Origin: Flavobacteriaceae bacterium
GTDB lineage: Bacteria; Bacteroidota; Bacteroidia; Flavobacteriales; Flavobacteriaceae
NCBI GenBank assembly: GCA_002862705.1
Contig: PKDU01000071.1
Coordinates: 1-36,945, forward strand
Reading direction: 5' to 3'
DNA length: 36,945 bases
Shown here: positions 16,763 through 25,375 of the stretch, piece by piece
Layout of the letters: each line of letters starts with the position of its first letter
Numbering within the stretch: the first letter of the stretch is position 1
Program-made: the position numbers and the translations under genes
The notes under the pieces: generated by a model
Told to the model about the DNA's origin: nothing
Seen by the model: the letters and a program-made list of their open reading frames with translations, nothing else
Databases searched by the model: none

Positions 16763-18548
16763 ATGCGCTATATATATTTTCTATTAGTGAATTGTATTTT
16801 TCCTTGAGGACTTTTCGCTTTAGCTTCATGGTAGGCGTAAGCTGTCCATCATCTACAGACCAAACGTCTGGCGTAAGGCGTATTTCTTTTACTTTTTCCC
16901 ATTGACCAAAACGTTCGTTGATGTTGTTCACTTCATCCATAACTTTGTTTTGGACGTCTGTATTTTCGCACCATAATGCTCGGTCAGCAGTTAGGCTTAG
17001 TTGCTTTTCTTTGGCCCATACTTCTACTGCATCAAAGTTTAGTTGAATGAGCGCCGCAGGAAATTTTTGGTTTTCTCCAACCACTATAATTTGCTCAATA
17101 AATACAGATTGTTTCATGGCATTTTCAATGACTTGTGGTGCGATGTATTTTCCGCCCGAAGTTTTAAACATTGCTTTTTTTCGATCTGTGATTTTTAAAA
17201 ACCCGTCTGGGTCAATGTGACCAATATCTCCCGTGTGGAAGTATCCATTCTTAAGCACCTCATTGGTTTTTTCTTCGTCTTTATAATAGCCCATCATGAT
17301 GTTGGGTCCTTTACATAAGATTTCGCCGTCTTCGGCTATTTTAACCTCAACCTTCTCAATAATTGGTCCAACGCTACCAATACGCATTTTCCCGTTGCGC
17401 ATGTCATTAACAGAAACCACGGGCGAGGTTTCGGTAAGGCCATAGCCTTCAGCTACCGTCATGCCTGCTGCTGTGAATATACGCGCTAACCTCGGTTGCA
17501 GCGCCGCACTACCAGATGCAATTAGGTCTAGATTTCCGCCAAGGGCTTCTTTCCATTTGCTAAAAATAAGCTTACGTGCAATCTTTAATTTCTGCTCATA
17601 CCACCAGCCGTTTTGGCCATAGGGCTCGTATTGCAGCCCTAAATCAACGGCCCAGTAAAACAATTTTTTCTTGATGCCAGATAAGTCCGCGCCCTTAGCG
17701 TAAATTTTGTCATACAGCTTTTCTAAAAGGCGTGGTACGGCAGTCATCATGCTAGGTTGAATTTCTTTAAGGTTGTCTCCGATTGTTTCCAGCGATTCCG
17801 CAAAATAGATTTTTGCGCCAGAATAAATGTAGAGATAGAGGAGCATACGTTCATAGATATGACACATGGGCAAAAAGCTCAAGGCTTTTGCGTTTCCATA
17901 TGTCAGTGGTAAACGTTTTTGGCTTGCAATCACATTGCTTACAATGTTTTGATGGCTTAGCATCACGCCCTTTGGTCTTCCAGTAGTTCCAGACGTGTAG
18001 ATGATGGTTGCCAAGTCCGCTTCATCAATAGCTTTTTTACGGGCTTCAATTTCTTTAAGTTGTGCTTTTGTTGGTTTTTCGCTCAGAAGCGATTCGAACG
18101 TATCACAGCCCTCAATAGTATCAAAGCTGAATACGTTTTCAATTGTTGGACAACTGGACTGAATTTCACGCACCTTATCCAATACCTCCGAATCTGAAAC
18201 AAAACAGAATTTTACTTCTGCGTGGTTCATGATATAGGCATAATCATCCGAAGAAATGGTTGGGTATATGGGCACATTTATGGCGCCAATTTGTGTCATG
18301 GCATAGTCGGCAAGCACCCATTCTGTTCTGTTGGTAGACGAAATCATGGCTATTTTATCGCCTGCTGCAACGCCCATTGAAAGAAGCTTCGCACTCAAGT
18401 TGTTTCCGAGTTCACTTACTTCGGGTGTGGATAGGCCCACCCACGCACCTGTAGTTTTTGAATTAACGGCATTTTCCAACGGTTTGTTCGTTGCCATTAT
18501 ATCAATAAAATCAAAAAGTCTTTTTGGTGTTCTCATAATTGAAGGCAT
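16761..18548 (-). CDS. fadD: Long-chain fatty acid-CoA ligase (AMP-dependent synthetase)
   Basis: Activates fatty acids to acyl-CoA, the entry to the beta-oxidation genes just downstream. 595 residues. AMP-binding motif IIYTSGTTGRPKGVMLSH (182-199), adenylate-binding GYGLTETSP, and YFHTGDIGHIDPDGFLKITDRKKAMFK with the hinge Asp/Lys region are all intact. The length and TSGGKYIAPQVIEN stretch fit the long-chain (FAA1-like, COG1022) group. ATG 18548 is used; ATG 18536 (MRTPKRLFDF) is an equally good alternative. It ends 40 bases before the marR start, and its stop codon lies within the marR-proximal palindrome. The purL stop is 47 bases upstream. Symbol fadD is by function, not strict orthology. 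Confidence 0.92.
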   Translation of the reverse strand: MPSIMRTPKRLFDFIDIMATNKPLENAVNSKTTGAWVGLSTPEVSELGNNLSAKLLSMGVAAGDKIAMISSTNRTEWVLADYAMTQIGAINVPIYPTISSDDYAYIMNHAEVKFCFVSDSEVLDKVREIQSSCPTIENVFSFDTIEGCDTFESLLSEKPTKAQLKEIEARKKAIDEADLATIIYTSGTTGRPKGVMLSHQNIVSNVIASQKRLPLTYGNAKALSFLPMCHIYERMLLYLYIYSGAKIYFAESLETIGDNLKEIQPSMMTAVPRLLEKLYDKIYAKGADLSGIKKKLFYWAVDLGLQYEPYGQNGWWYEQKLKIARKLIFSKWKEALGGNLDLIASGSAALQPRLARIFTAAGMTVAEGYGLTETSPVVSVNDMRNGKMRIGSVGPIIEKVEVKIAEDGEILCKGPNIMMGYYKDEEKTNEVLKNGYFHTGDIGHIDPDGFLKITDRKKAMFKTSGGKYIAPQVIENAMKQSVFIEQIIVVGENQKFPAALIQLNFDAVEVWAKEKQLSLTADRALWCENTDVQNKVMDEVNNINERFGQWEKVKEIRLTPDVWSVDDGQLTPTMKLKRKVLKEKYNSLIENIYSA

Positions 18549-18595
18549 TTTTTCGTCTTATTGCTAATATTCAAAAAAACGATATTTTTTTGGTT

Positions 18596-21500
18596 TTACC
18601 TACTTAAAATCCAGTTGTAGGCATCTTCAAAGGCCATTATCCACGGACTCACCTCATCGTTGCGGCTGTCAGGATAGCTTCCCCAGTTCCAAGGGAATAT
18701 GGCACGCTCAAGGTGTGGCATCATCACCAAATGGCGGCCATCGTCACTACTGAGCATGGCAGTATTGTGGTCTGATCCGTTTGGATTTGACGGGTATGCG
18801 TCATAAGCGTATTTTCCAGCGATTGCATACTTGTTTTTGCCTTCGGGGAATACAAACTTGCCTTCCCCATGAGCTGCCCAAATGCCTAACCTGCTTCCTT
18901 GCAAGCGGTTGAGCATGATGGCTGGACTCTCCTCTATGACTACATCTGTAAAAACACATTCAAATTTACCCGAGTCGTTGTGTTCCATTTTTGGTTTTTC
19001 ACTATGCGTAGGATGCAACAAGCCCAATTCTATGAAAAGCTGGCAACCGTTACATACGCCCAAACTTAAGGTGTCGGGTCTGGCAAAAAACTGCTCAATG
19101 GCTTGTTTTGCTTTTTCGTTGTATTTGATGGTGCCTGCCCATCCTTTTGCAGAACCCAGTACATCGGAATTTGAAAAACCGCCGACTGCTACCAGTAATT
19201 GTACGTCGCTCAAATCTTCTCTGCCCGAAGTTAAATCTGTCATGTGAACATCTTTGACTTCAAAGCCTGCCAAGTGCATCATATAGGCCATTTCACGTTC
19301 AGAATTGCTGCCTTTTTCTCTAATTACGGCAGCTTTTATTTTACGGCTAGGTTGTGGCTTTATTGTCCCTTCAAAGTTTTTGGGGAAGTTGAATTGCAAA
19401 GGTGTTTTGTCAAAAGAATCAAAGCGTTCTTTGGCTTTTTGTTCGCCACTTTGTTTGCGGTCAAGAAGATAAGAACTCTTAAACCAGTATTTTCTATAGG
19501 TTGTAATATCGAGGGTATATGCCTCGTCATCTCCTTTAATATCAAGGCTATTTGTATTGGTTGGTGTACCTATTTTAACAATGTCAATCCCTTTTTTCTT
19601 CAGTCGTTCTGCAACTTCGGGTGCTGCTTGCACCAAAATACCTACTTGTTCGGAAAGCAGTGTTTGTGCTGCGCCTTTTTCGTTTTTGGGTGGGGTAATT
19701 GTCATGCCCAACCCATCTGCTGCAAAACACATTTCTAGCAAGGAAGTGATAAGGCCGCCAGCAGCGATATCATGTCCAGCAGCAATATTTCCTTTTTTAA
19801 TTTCTTTTTGAACTTGGTTAAAAACTTTCTTAACATATGTAGCCTTAGCAACATCGGGCGCTGCTGTTCCAATGCTTTGTTGCAGTTGTGCATAGGCAGA
19901 TCCACCTAAAGCAGCATTGCCATCTGATAGGTCTATTAAATATACCGCTCCACCATCCGCTTTAAGTTCTGGGGTTACTACTTTGTCAACGGCATCACAG
20001 TGCCCAGAGGCAGAAATGATAACAGTACCCGGCGCAAGTACTTCTTCGTTTTGGTATTTTTGTTTCATGGAGAGCGAATCCTTTCCTGTTGGGATGTTAA
20101 TACCCAGTTTAATGGCATAGTCAGCACATGCCTCAACGGCTTCGTAAAGACGTGCATCTTCTCCAGGGTTATTACATGCCCACATCCAGTTGGCCGAAAG
20201 ACTTACGTTGCTAAGACCATCCGCAATGGGTGCCCAAATGATATTTGTAAGTGCCTTTGCGATGGCATTTTTACTTCCCAAGCCAGCATCAATAAGACCA
20301 ACCAAGGGTGCATGTCCCACAGCTGTAGCCATGCCGTGAACGCCGTCAAAATCTAGTGCCATTACACCACAATTGGCCAAAGGCAACTGGTGTGGTCCCA
20401 CACATTGCTGCTGTGTCACACGACCGGTCACACAACGATCTACCTTGTTCGTAAGCCAATCTTTACACGCCACTGCCTCTAGCTGCAATAACCAGGCTAC
20501 GTGTTCCTCAAAAGCTTGAGTTGCTGGTACAGCAGCATATTTTGTAGCCTGTGTGCTATCCTGCATGACAGTCTTGGGCGTTTTGCCAAAGAAATCCGAC
20601 AAGTCCAAGTCAATTGGCGACAGCTTTGTTGTTTCGTCCTGAATTTGGAACTTGTGATTTTCAGTAACCTCTCCCACTTCAAAAATAGGCGCACGCTCTC
20701 TTTCTGCAATTTCTTTGAGTTGTACCAATCCTTTGGCATCGGTAATCAGCCCCATCCGCTCTTGGGATTCATTTCCAATAAGCTCTTTTGCTGAAAGCGT
20801 TTGGTCTCCAAAAGGAAGCTTGTCTAAGGCGATATTCCCACCAACCTCCTCAATGAGTTCAGAGAGACAGTTTAGATGCCCACCTGCTCCGTGGTCGTGT
20901 ATCGAAATAATGGGGTTGTTGTCTGCTTCAACCGCTGCTCTAACAGTATTGGCAACACGTTTTTGCATTTCGGGATTGGAACGTTGCACGGCATTTAATT
21001 CAATGCCCGAGTCAAAGGCACCCGTATCTGCTGAAGATACAGCAGCTCCTCCCATTCCAATGCGGTAATTGTCACCTCCCATAACAACAATCTTGTCGCC
21101 CTTTTTGGGTGTTTGTTTTAGGCTTTGCTGTAATTTTCCATAGCCAATGCCTCCTGCAAGCATGATGACCTTATCAAAACCAATGGTTTTGCTGTTTTCG
21201 TTGTGTTCAAATGTCAGAAGTGAACCCGCAATAAGGGGTTGCCCAAATTTATTACCGAAATCAGAAGCACCGTTTGAGGCTTTGATGAGAATGTCTTCTG
21301 GGTTTTGATACAGCCAAGGCCGTGGTGCACATCGCTCCCAAGGTCTGTTGGGCTCCGTTCGGGGATATGCGGTCATGTAGACTGCTGTTCCTGCCATTGG
21401 AATTGACCCTTGACCTCCAGCCAAACGGTCTCTTATTTCGCCACCTGAACCTGTAGCGGCACCGTTAAAGGGTTCTACGGTTGTGGGGAAGTTGTGCGTT

Positions 21501-22234
21501 TCTGCTTTTAGCGAAAGCACCGAGCGAAAAGATTTTTTTACGTATAGACTAGGTTCGTTGGCCCGCTGTGGCGCAAACTGGGTTAGGGTAGGGCCCTTGA
21601 TAAATGCGACATTGTCTTTGTAGGCAGAAACCAAATTGGCGCCGTTCTTTTTGGATGTATTTTTAATAAGCTCAAATAGCGATTGCTTTTTGGCCTTGCC
21701 GTCTATAATAAATTCACCGTTAAAAATCTTGTGACGACAGTGCTCGGAATTGACTTGCGAAAACCCAAACACTTCTGAATCGGTTAACGGGCGCTCAAGA
21801 CGTACTGCCAAGCCTTCCAAGTAAGCAACCTCGTCATCGCTCAACGACAGGCCTTCTTGTTGGTTATACGCAGCAATATCATCAATCTCTTGTATGGCTT
21901 CTGGCTTTTTCTTGTTGTCATAAATATGCTGATCCAACTCCTTAAAACGCTGGTGAATCATGGGATCAAAAACGATGTTGTCTTTTGCCCAAAATTGTTC
22001 AATACGGATGATGTCTGTTAGCCCCATGTTGTGGCAAATCTCTACCGCGTTAGTACTCCAAGGGGTAATCATCGAAATACGAGGTCCGATAAGATCTGCT
22101 TGAACAAAGGACTTGCGCAGCAAGGGATAACCGCCAAAAAGCCATTGTAATTTTTGCTGGTCTTCTTCAGCTATTGGAAGTTCTTTCTGAACAACGTAAA
22201 TGTGTTTATTGGGATCGCCAAAGAAACAAATCAT
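18596..22234 (-). CDS. purL: Phosphoribosylformylglycinamidine synthase, single-chain
   Basis: ATP-dependent FGAM synthase, fourth step of purine synthesis. 1212 residues, the large fused form (PurL plus glutaminase) as in Gammaproteobacteria, rather than the split PurS/PurL/PurQ form. The N-terminal and two synthase-like halves include SEHCRHKIFNGEF, LKAETHNFPTTVEPFNGAATG and HDHGAGGHLNCLSEL. The C-terminal class I glutaminase has nucleophile C1061 in LGVCNGCQLF, with H1174 and E1176 in PHLERAIFPW. The ATG is at 22234-22232; the preceding gene on this strand ends 97 bases upstream, so it is probably a separate transcription unit. Nothing unusual seen. Confidence 0.98.
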   Translation of the reverse strand: MICFFGDPNKHIYVVQKELPIAEEDQQKLQWLFGGYPLLRKSFVQADLIGPRISMITPWSTNAVEICHNMGLTDIIRIEQFWAKDNIVFDPMIHQRFKELDQHIYDNKKKPEAIQEIDDIAAYNQQEGLSLSDDEVAYLEGLAVRLERPLTDSEVFGFSQVNSEHCRHKIFNGEFIIDGKAKKQSLFELIKNTSKKNGANLVSAYKDNVAFIKGPTLTQFAPQRANEPSLYVKKSFRSVLSLKAETHNFPTTVEPFNGAATGSGGEIRDRLAGGQGSIPMAGTAVYMTAYPRTEPNRPWERCAPRPWLYQNPEDILIKASNGASDFGNKFGQPLIAGSLLTFEHNENSKTIGFDKVIMLAGGIGYGKLQQSLKQTPKKGDKIVVMGGDNYRIGMGGAAVSSADTGAFDSGIELNAVQRSNPEMQKRVANTVRAAVEADNNPIISIHDHGAGGHLNCLSELIEEVGGNIALDKLPFGDQTLSAKELIGNESQERMGLITDAKGLVQLKEIAERERAPIFEVGEVTENHKFQIQDETTKLSPIDLDLSDFFGKTPKTVMQDSTQATKYAAVPATQAFEEHVAWLLQLEAVACKDWLTNKVDRCVTGRVTQQQCVGPHQLPLANCGVMALDFDGVHGMATAVGHAPLVGLIDAGLGSKNAIAKALTNIIWAPIADGLSNVSLSANWMWACNNPGEDARLYEAVEACADYAIKLGINIPTGKDSLSMKQKYQNEEVLAPGTVIISASGHCDAVDKVVTPELKADGGAVYLIDLSDGNAALGGSAYAQLQQSIGTAAPDVAKATYVKKVFNQVQKEIKKGNIAAGHDIAAGGLITSLLEMCFAADGLGMTITPPKNEKGAAQTLLSEQVGILVQAAPEVAERLKKKGIDIVKIGTPTNTNSLDIKGDDEAYTLDITTYRKYWFKSSYLLDRKQSGEQKAKERFDSFDKTPLQFNFPKNFEGTIKPQPSRKIKAAVIREKGSNSEREMAYMMHLAGFEVKDVHMTDLTSGREDLSDVQLLVAVGGFSNSDVLGSAKGWAGTIKYNEKAKQAIEQFFARPDTLSLGVCNGCQLFIELGLLHPTHSEKPKMEHNDSGKFECVFTDVVIEESPAIMLNRLQGSRLGIWAAHGEGKFVFPEGKNKYAIAGKYAYDAYPSNPNGSDHNTAMLSSDDGRHLVMMPHLERAIFPWNWGSYPDSRNDEVSPWIMAFEDAYNWILSR

Positions 22235-22251
22235 AGATAATGATTAAGTCA

Positions 22252-22259
22252 CAAAAATA
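22252..22259 (-). promoter_or_regulatory. Candidate purL -7 element
   Basis: TATTTTTG on the minus strand fits TAnnTTTG and ends 17 bases before the purL ATG. No TTG or TTTG is seen at the -33 distance. The rest of the 97-base spacer (22235-22331) shows no other feature. Confidence 0.35.
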
Positions 22260-22331
22260 AGCATAGTAGTGTTGAAGAGCATGGGTTTATTCCCCCAAAA
22301 AGTAAACGAAACACATCAATTTATCAACAAC

Positions 22332-23549
22332 TTAGGCTTTTCGCAGCAGTCGGGCCATATAAAAGCCGTCAAATCCGTTTACTGCTGGCCACAAGTGCTG
22401 TTCTTTTTCTAGCGTAAATTCTTTGCCTATTTCGGTTTCCATAAAGGCTGCAATTTGCTCCTCGTTTTCTTGTGGCAGTATGGAACAGGTTACGTATACC
22501 AACTTGCCCCCTGGCTTAACCATATGTGCGTATTGCGTTACTATCTGTTGTTGTTCCAGCACAACACGATCAATAAATTCTGGATTTAGCTTCCATTTTG
22601 CATCGGGATTCCTTCGTAAAACTCCTAAACCGCTACAGGGTGCATCTAACAAAACCCTATCGGCAGAGCCGTGTAGTTTTTTGATAACCTTATTGTTGTC
22701 AATGTGTCGGGTTTCGATGTTGTGCGCACCTGCTCTTTTGGCTCTTCGCTTAAGCTCCCTTAATTTGTATTGATAAATGTCTAAGGCAATCAACTGTCCC
22801 TTATTTTTCATCATTGCGGCCAAGTGCAGGGCCTTTCCTCCGGCACCGGCACAAGCGTCTATTACACGCATTCCTGGAGCAACCTGTGTAAACGGTGCTA
22901 CAGATTGAGATGAAGCATCTTGTACCTCAAACCACCCTCGCTGAAAGGTTTCTGTGCTGAACACATTGGCGCGTTCGTCAAGTACCAAGGCATTGGGATA
23001 TTTTGCGAGGGTCTGCGTTTTAATTTTTTCTTCAAGCAGCGCGTTGCGCAACAGCTTGGGAAGTGTTTTTAGCGCATTGGCACGTAGCACAACTGGCGCC
23101 ATGGTGTTGAGTGCTTCCATCTCAAGTGTCCACTTTTTTTCACCCAAGGCTTTGCACCCCAATGCATCCAGCCAATCGGGGATAGACTCACGGTATTTGC
23201 GTTCTTGGCGTAGTTCTTCAAATTTTCCCTTTATACGTCGTGTGGGGGTTCCTTCAAGGGGTTTCCAATCTGGCAACACATAGCCTCTGAGGGTAGCCCA
23301 AACAGCGAAAATGCGCCAAAAATCTTGGCGGTTTAGAGGTTCTTGAACGTTTGCAATAGCAGCGTAAAGACGCTTCCAACGTACAATCTCATAAGTGGTT
23401 TCTGCAATAAAGCCACGATCACGACTTCCCCAGCGTTTGTCACTTTTGAGGACTTGCGCCACAACCTTGTCTGCATATTTCTCTTCATTAAATATCTGTT
23501 GCATTCCGTTAAGCACTGCCAGAACTAAATTTTTGTGTAACCGCATCAT
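22332..23549 (-). CDS. RsmB/NOP-family RNA (cytosine-5) methyltransferase
   Basis: SAM-dependent m5C RNA methyltransferase, 405 residues from ATG 23549. A helical N-terminal part of about 150 residues precedes a PUA/RRM-like and Rossmann methyltransferase core. SAM motif I is VIDACAGAGGKALHLA. The two catalytic cysteines of the NOP2/RsmB group are present: C305 in LLDAPCSGLGVLRRNP (motif IV) and C355 in YVTCSILPQENE (motif VI), which fits true m5C chemistry. The target could be 16S rRNA C967 as for RsmB, but target choice cannot be read from sequence. The gene starts one base after the ABC transporter stop; ATG 23546 is an equally good start, and a frame extension to 23573 overlaps the upstream gene. 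Confidence 0.9.
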   Translation of the reverse strand: MMRLHKNLVLAVLNGMQQIFNEEKYADKVVAQVLKSDKRWGSRDRGFIAETTYEIVRWKRLYAAIANVQEPLNRQDFWRIFAVWATLRGYVLPDWKPLEGTPTRRIKGKFEELRQERKYRESIPDWLDALGCKALGEKKWTLEMEALNTMAPVVLRANALKTLPKLLRNALLEEKIKTQTLAKYPNALVLDERANVFSTETFQRGWFEVQDASSQSVAPFTQVAPGMRVIDACAGAGGKALHLAAMMKNKGQLIALDIYQYKLRELKRRAKRAGAHNIETRHIDNNKVIKKLHGSADRVLLDAPCSGLGVLRRNPDAKWKLNPEFIDRVVLEQQQIVTQYAHMVKPGGKLVYVTCSILPQENEEQIAAFMETEIGKEFTLEKEQHLWPAVNGFDGFYMARLLRKA

Positions 23550-23550
23550 G

Positions 23551-25374
23551 TTAGTTAAATGATTGTAGCTCAATTAGTTTTTTATACACACCATCTTGAG
23601 CCAACAGTGCTTTGTGCGTGCCTCTTTCTACTACCTTTCCTTTGTCGAGAACAATAATTTCATCTGCACTTTTGATTGTAGATAGGCGGTGTGCAATGAC
23701 CAATGAGGTTCGGTTTTGCATCATTTTTTGAAGTGCATCTTGCACCAGTTTTTCAGACTCGGTGTCCAAAGCCGAGGTGGCTTCGTCGAGAATCATTACA
23801 GGCGGGTTTTTGAGCACAGCTCTTGCAATGGCCAAACGTTGTTTTTGACCTCCTGAGAGTTTGTTTCCGGCATCGCCAATTACGGTTTCAATGCCCTGTG
23901 GTAGTTGGGTGATAAAATCATATGCATTTGCAATTTGCAATGCTGTTTCTAGCTCTTTTGCCGATCCGTTTGGCTTTGCTATAAGTAGGTTTTCCTTGAC
24001 CGAATCGTGAAACAGTATGGCGTCTTGCGTAACATAGGCAAACATGCTTCGCAGTTCATTTAGGTCAACGGAATCAATGGGTGTGTTGTCGATACTAATG
24101 GTTCCCTGTTGTGGGTCATAAAAACGTGCCAACAGGTTGGCTATGGTGGTTTTTCCACTTCCCGATGCGCCTACAAGCGCTACGGAATTTCCTTTGGGTA
24201 TTTTTAAATTAAACCCATCAATTACCGTTTCGTCTTCATACTTAAATTGTATGTTTTCAAAACTAATTTCAGACGAAAACTCGGGTAATGCTGCTGGGTT
24301 TGCAGGTGATTGAATTTCTGATTTATGGAAGAGGTATTCCATAATGCGTTGCGCGGCAGCATTTCCTTTTCGAATGCTATACACGGCTCTACTCATGGAT
24401 TTAGCCGGCGTAAGTACACCATAGGCCAAGGTCATATAGGTAATAAATTCTTCACCGCTCATGGATTGTTCGACCAATACAAGCCGACCGCCTATGTACA
24501 AGATGGTGCCAATAACCGCTACACCCAAAAATTCACTTATCGGACTGGCGAGGCTCTCTCTGTGAATAAGCTTGTTTGAAAAATTAAAAAGCCGCTTGGT
24601 AACAGCAGCAAATTTTTTATTGAAAATATGTTCTGCGGTAAAGATTTGAATGATGGGTATGCCCGTAAGAGATTCCTCTAAATAGGAAAGTAGCTCTCCT
24701 TGTTCTTTTTGTACCCTTTCCGAGCGCGACTTTAGGCTCTTTCCTACAATTGAAATGAGCCAGCCTGCAATGGGAATAAATACCAAAACAAACAGCGTGA
24801 GTTTAGCGCTTAAAGCAAACATGGTAATCAGTGCAAATAGAATGGTCAGCGGTTCCCGAATAAGCATTTCAAACACACTCAAAAAAGAGCGTTGTACTTC
24901 CGTAACATCAGAAGTTACACGAGATATCGTGTCTCCTTTTTTGTTGTTGGCATGGAAACTAGCAGGAAATGAAATTAACTTTTTATAGATGTTGCGCTGT
25001 AAGTCTTTCACCACGCCATTACGCATGTAGGTAATAAAAAAAACGGCTAAATAATTAAAGAGGTTTTTCAGTAAAAAGGTGATCAAAATCATGCCAATCA
25101 CCAACATCAATGCTTTTGTGGCATCGCCTTTGGCATAATCAGCAATTTGAAATCTAAAAGAGTCAAAGAGATATTCTTGATAGGAATTGCTGCTTTCTCG
25201 CGTAGGCATTGCCATTGGTGCCTCGTTGTTTCTAAAAAGTACTTCTAGCATAGGCATCAAAGCCAAAAAAGAGGCTGCATTGAACAGCGCGTACAGTATG
25301 TTGAACACAATATTAAGTGCAATATACCCCTTGTACGGAAGCGCGTAACGCAGTATGTATCTAATTGGACTCAT
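23551..25374 (-). CDS. MsbA-like ABC transporter, fused permease and ATPase
   Basis: Inner-membrane homodimeric exporter half, 607 residues. Six membrane helices lie in residues 1-330. The nucleotide-binding domain has Walker A GASGSGKTT (402-410), the ABC signature LSGGQ (506-510), Walker B VMILDEATSALD (526-537) and a switch His in AHRLSTIKSADEI. The type IV exporter layout resembles MsbA, which flips lipid A, but related multidrug and peptide exporters look similar. It follows the phosphohexomutase gene by one base and precedes the RNA methyltransferase by one base. The neighbouring glycosyltransferase and sugar mutase favour an envelope glycolipid substrate; this is inference. Confidence 0.93.
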   Translation of the reverse strand: MSPIRYILRYALPYKGYIALNIVFNILYALFNAASFLALMPMLEVLFRNNEAPMAMPTRESSNSYQEYLFDSFRFQIADYAKGDATKALMLVIGMILITFLLKNLFNYLAVFFITYMRNGVVKDLQRNIYKKLISFPASFHANNKKGDTISRVTSDVTEVQRSFLSVFEMLIREPLTILFALITMFALSAKLTLFVLVFIPIAGWLISIVGKSLKSRSERVQKEQGELLSYLEESLTGIPIIQIFTAEHIFNKKFAAVTKRLFNFSNKLIHRESLASPISEFLGVAVIGTILYIGGRLVLVEQSMSGEEFITYMTLAYGVLTPAKSMSRAVYSIRKGNAAAQRIMEYLFHKSEIQSPANPAALPEFSSEISFENIQFKYEDETVIDGFNLKIPKGNSVALVGASGSGKTTIANLLARFYDPQQGTISIDNTPIDSVDLNELRSMFAYVTQDAILFHDSVKENLLIAKPNGSAKELETALQIANAYDFITQLPQGIETVIGDAGNKLSGGQKQRLAIARAVLKNPPVMILDEATSALDTESEKLVQDALQKMMQNRTSLVIAHRLSTIKSADEIIVLDKGKVVERGTHKALLAQDGVYKKLIELQSFN

Positions 25375-25375
25375 C

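Noticed and set aside
19244..19738. 164-codon open frame antisense to purL
   Set aside because: Complementary to the conserved purL frame, no recognisable protein features beyond Phe/Cys-rich shadow composition.
22261..22268. GCATAGTA, identical to one half-site of the marR palindrome, upstream of purL
   Set aside because: No matching second arm. An 8-base match is expected about once by chance on both strands of a window this size.
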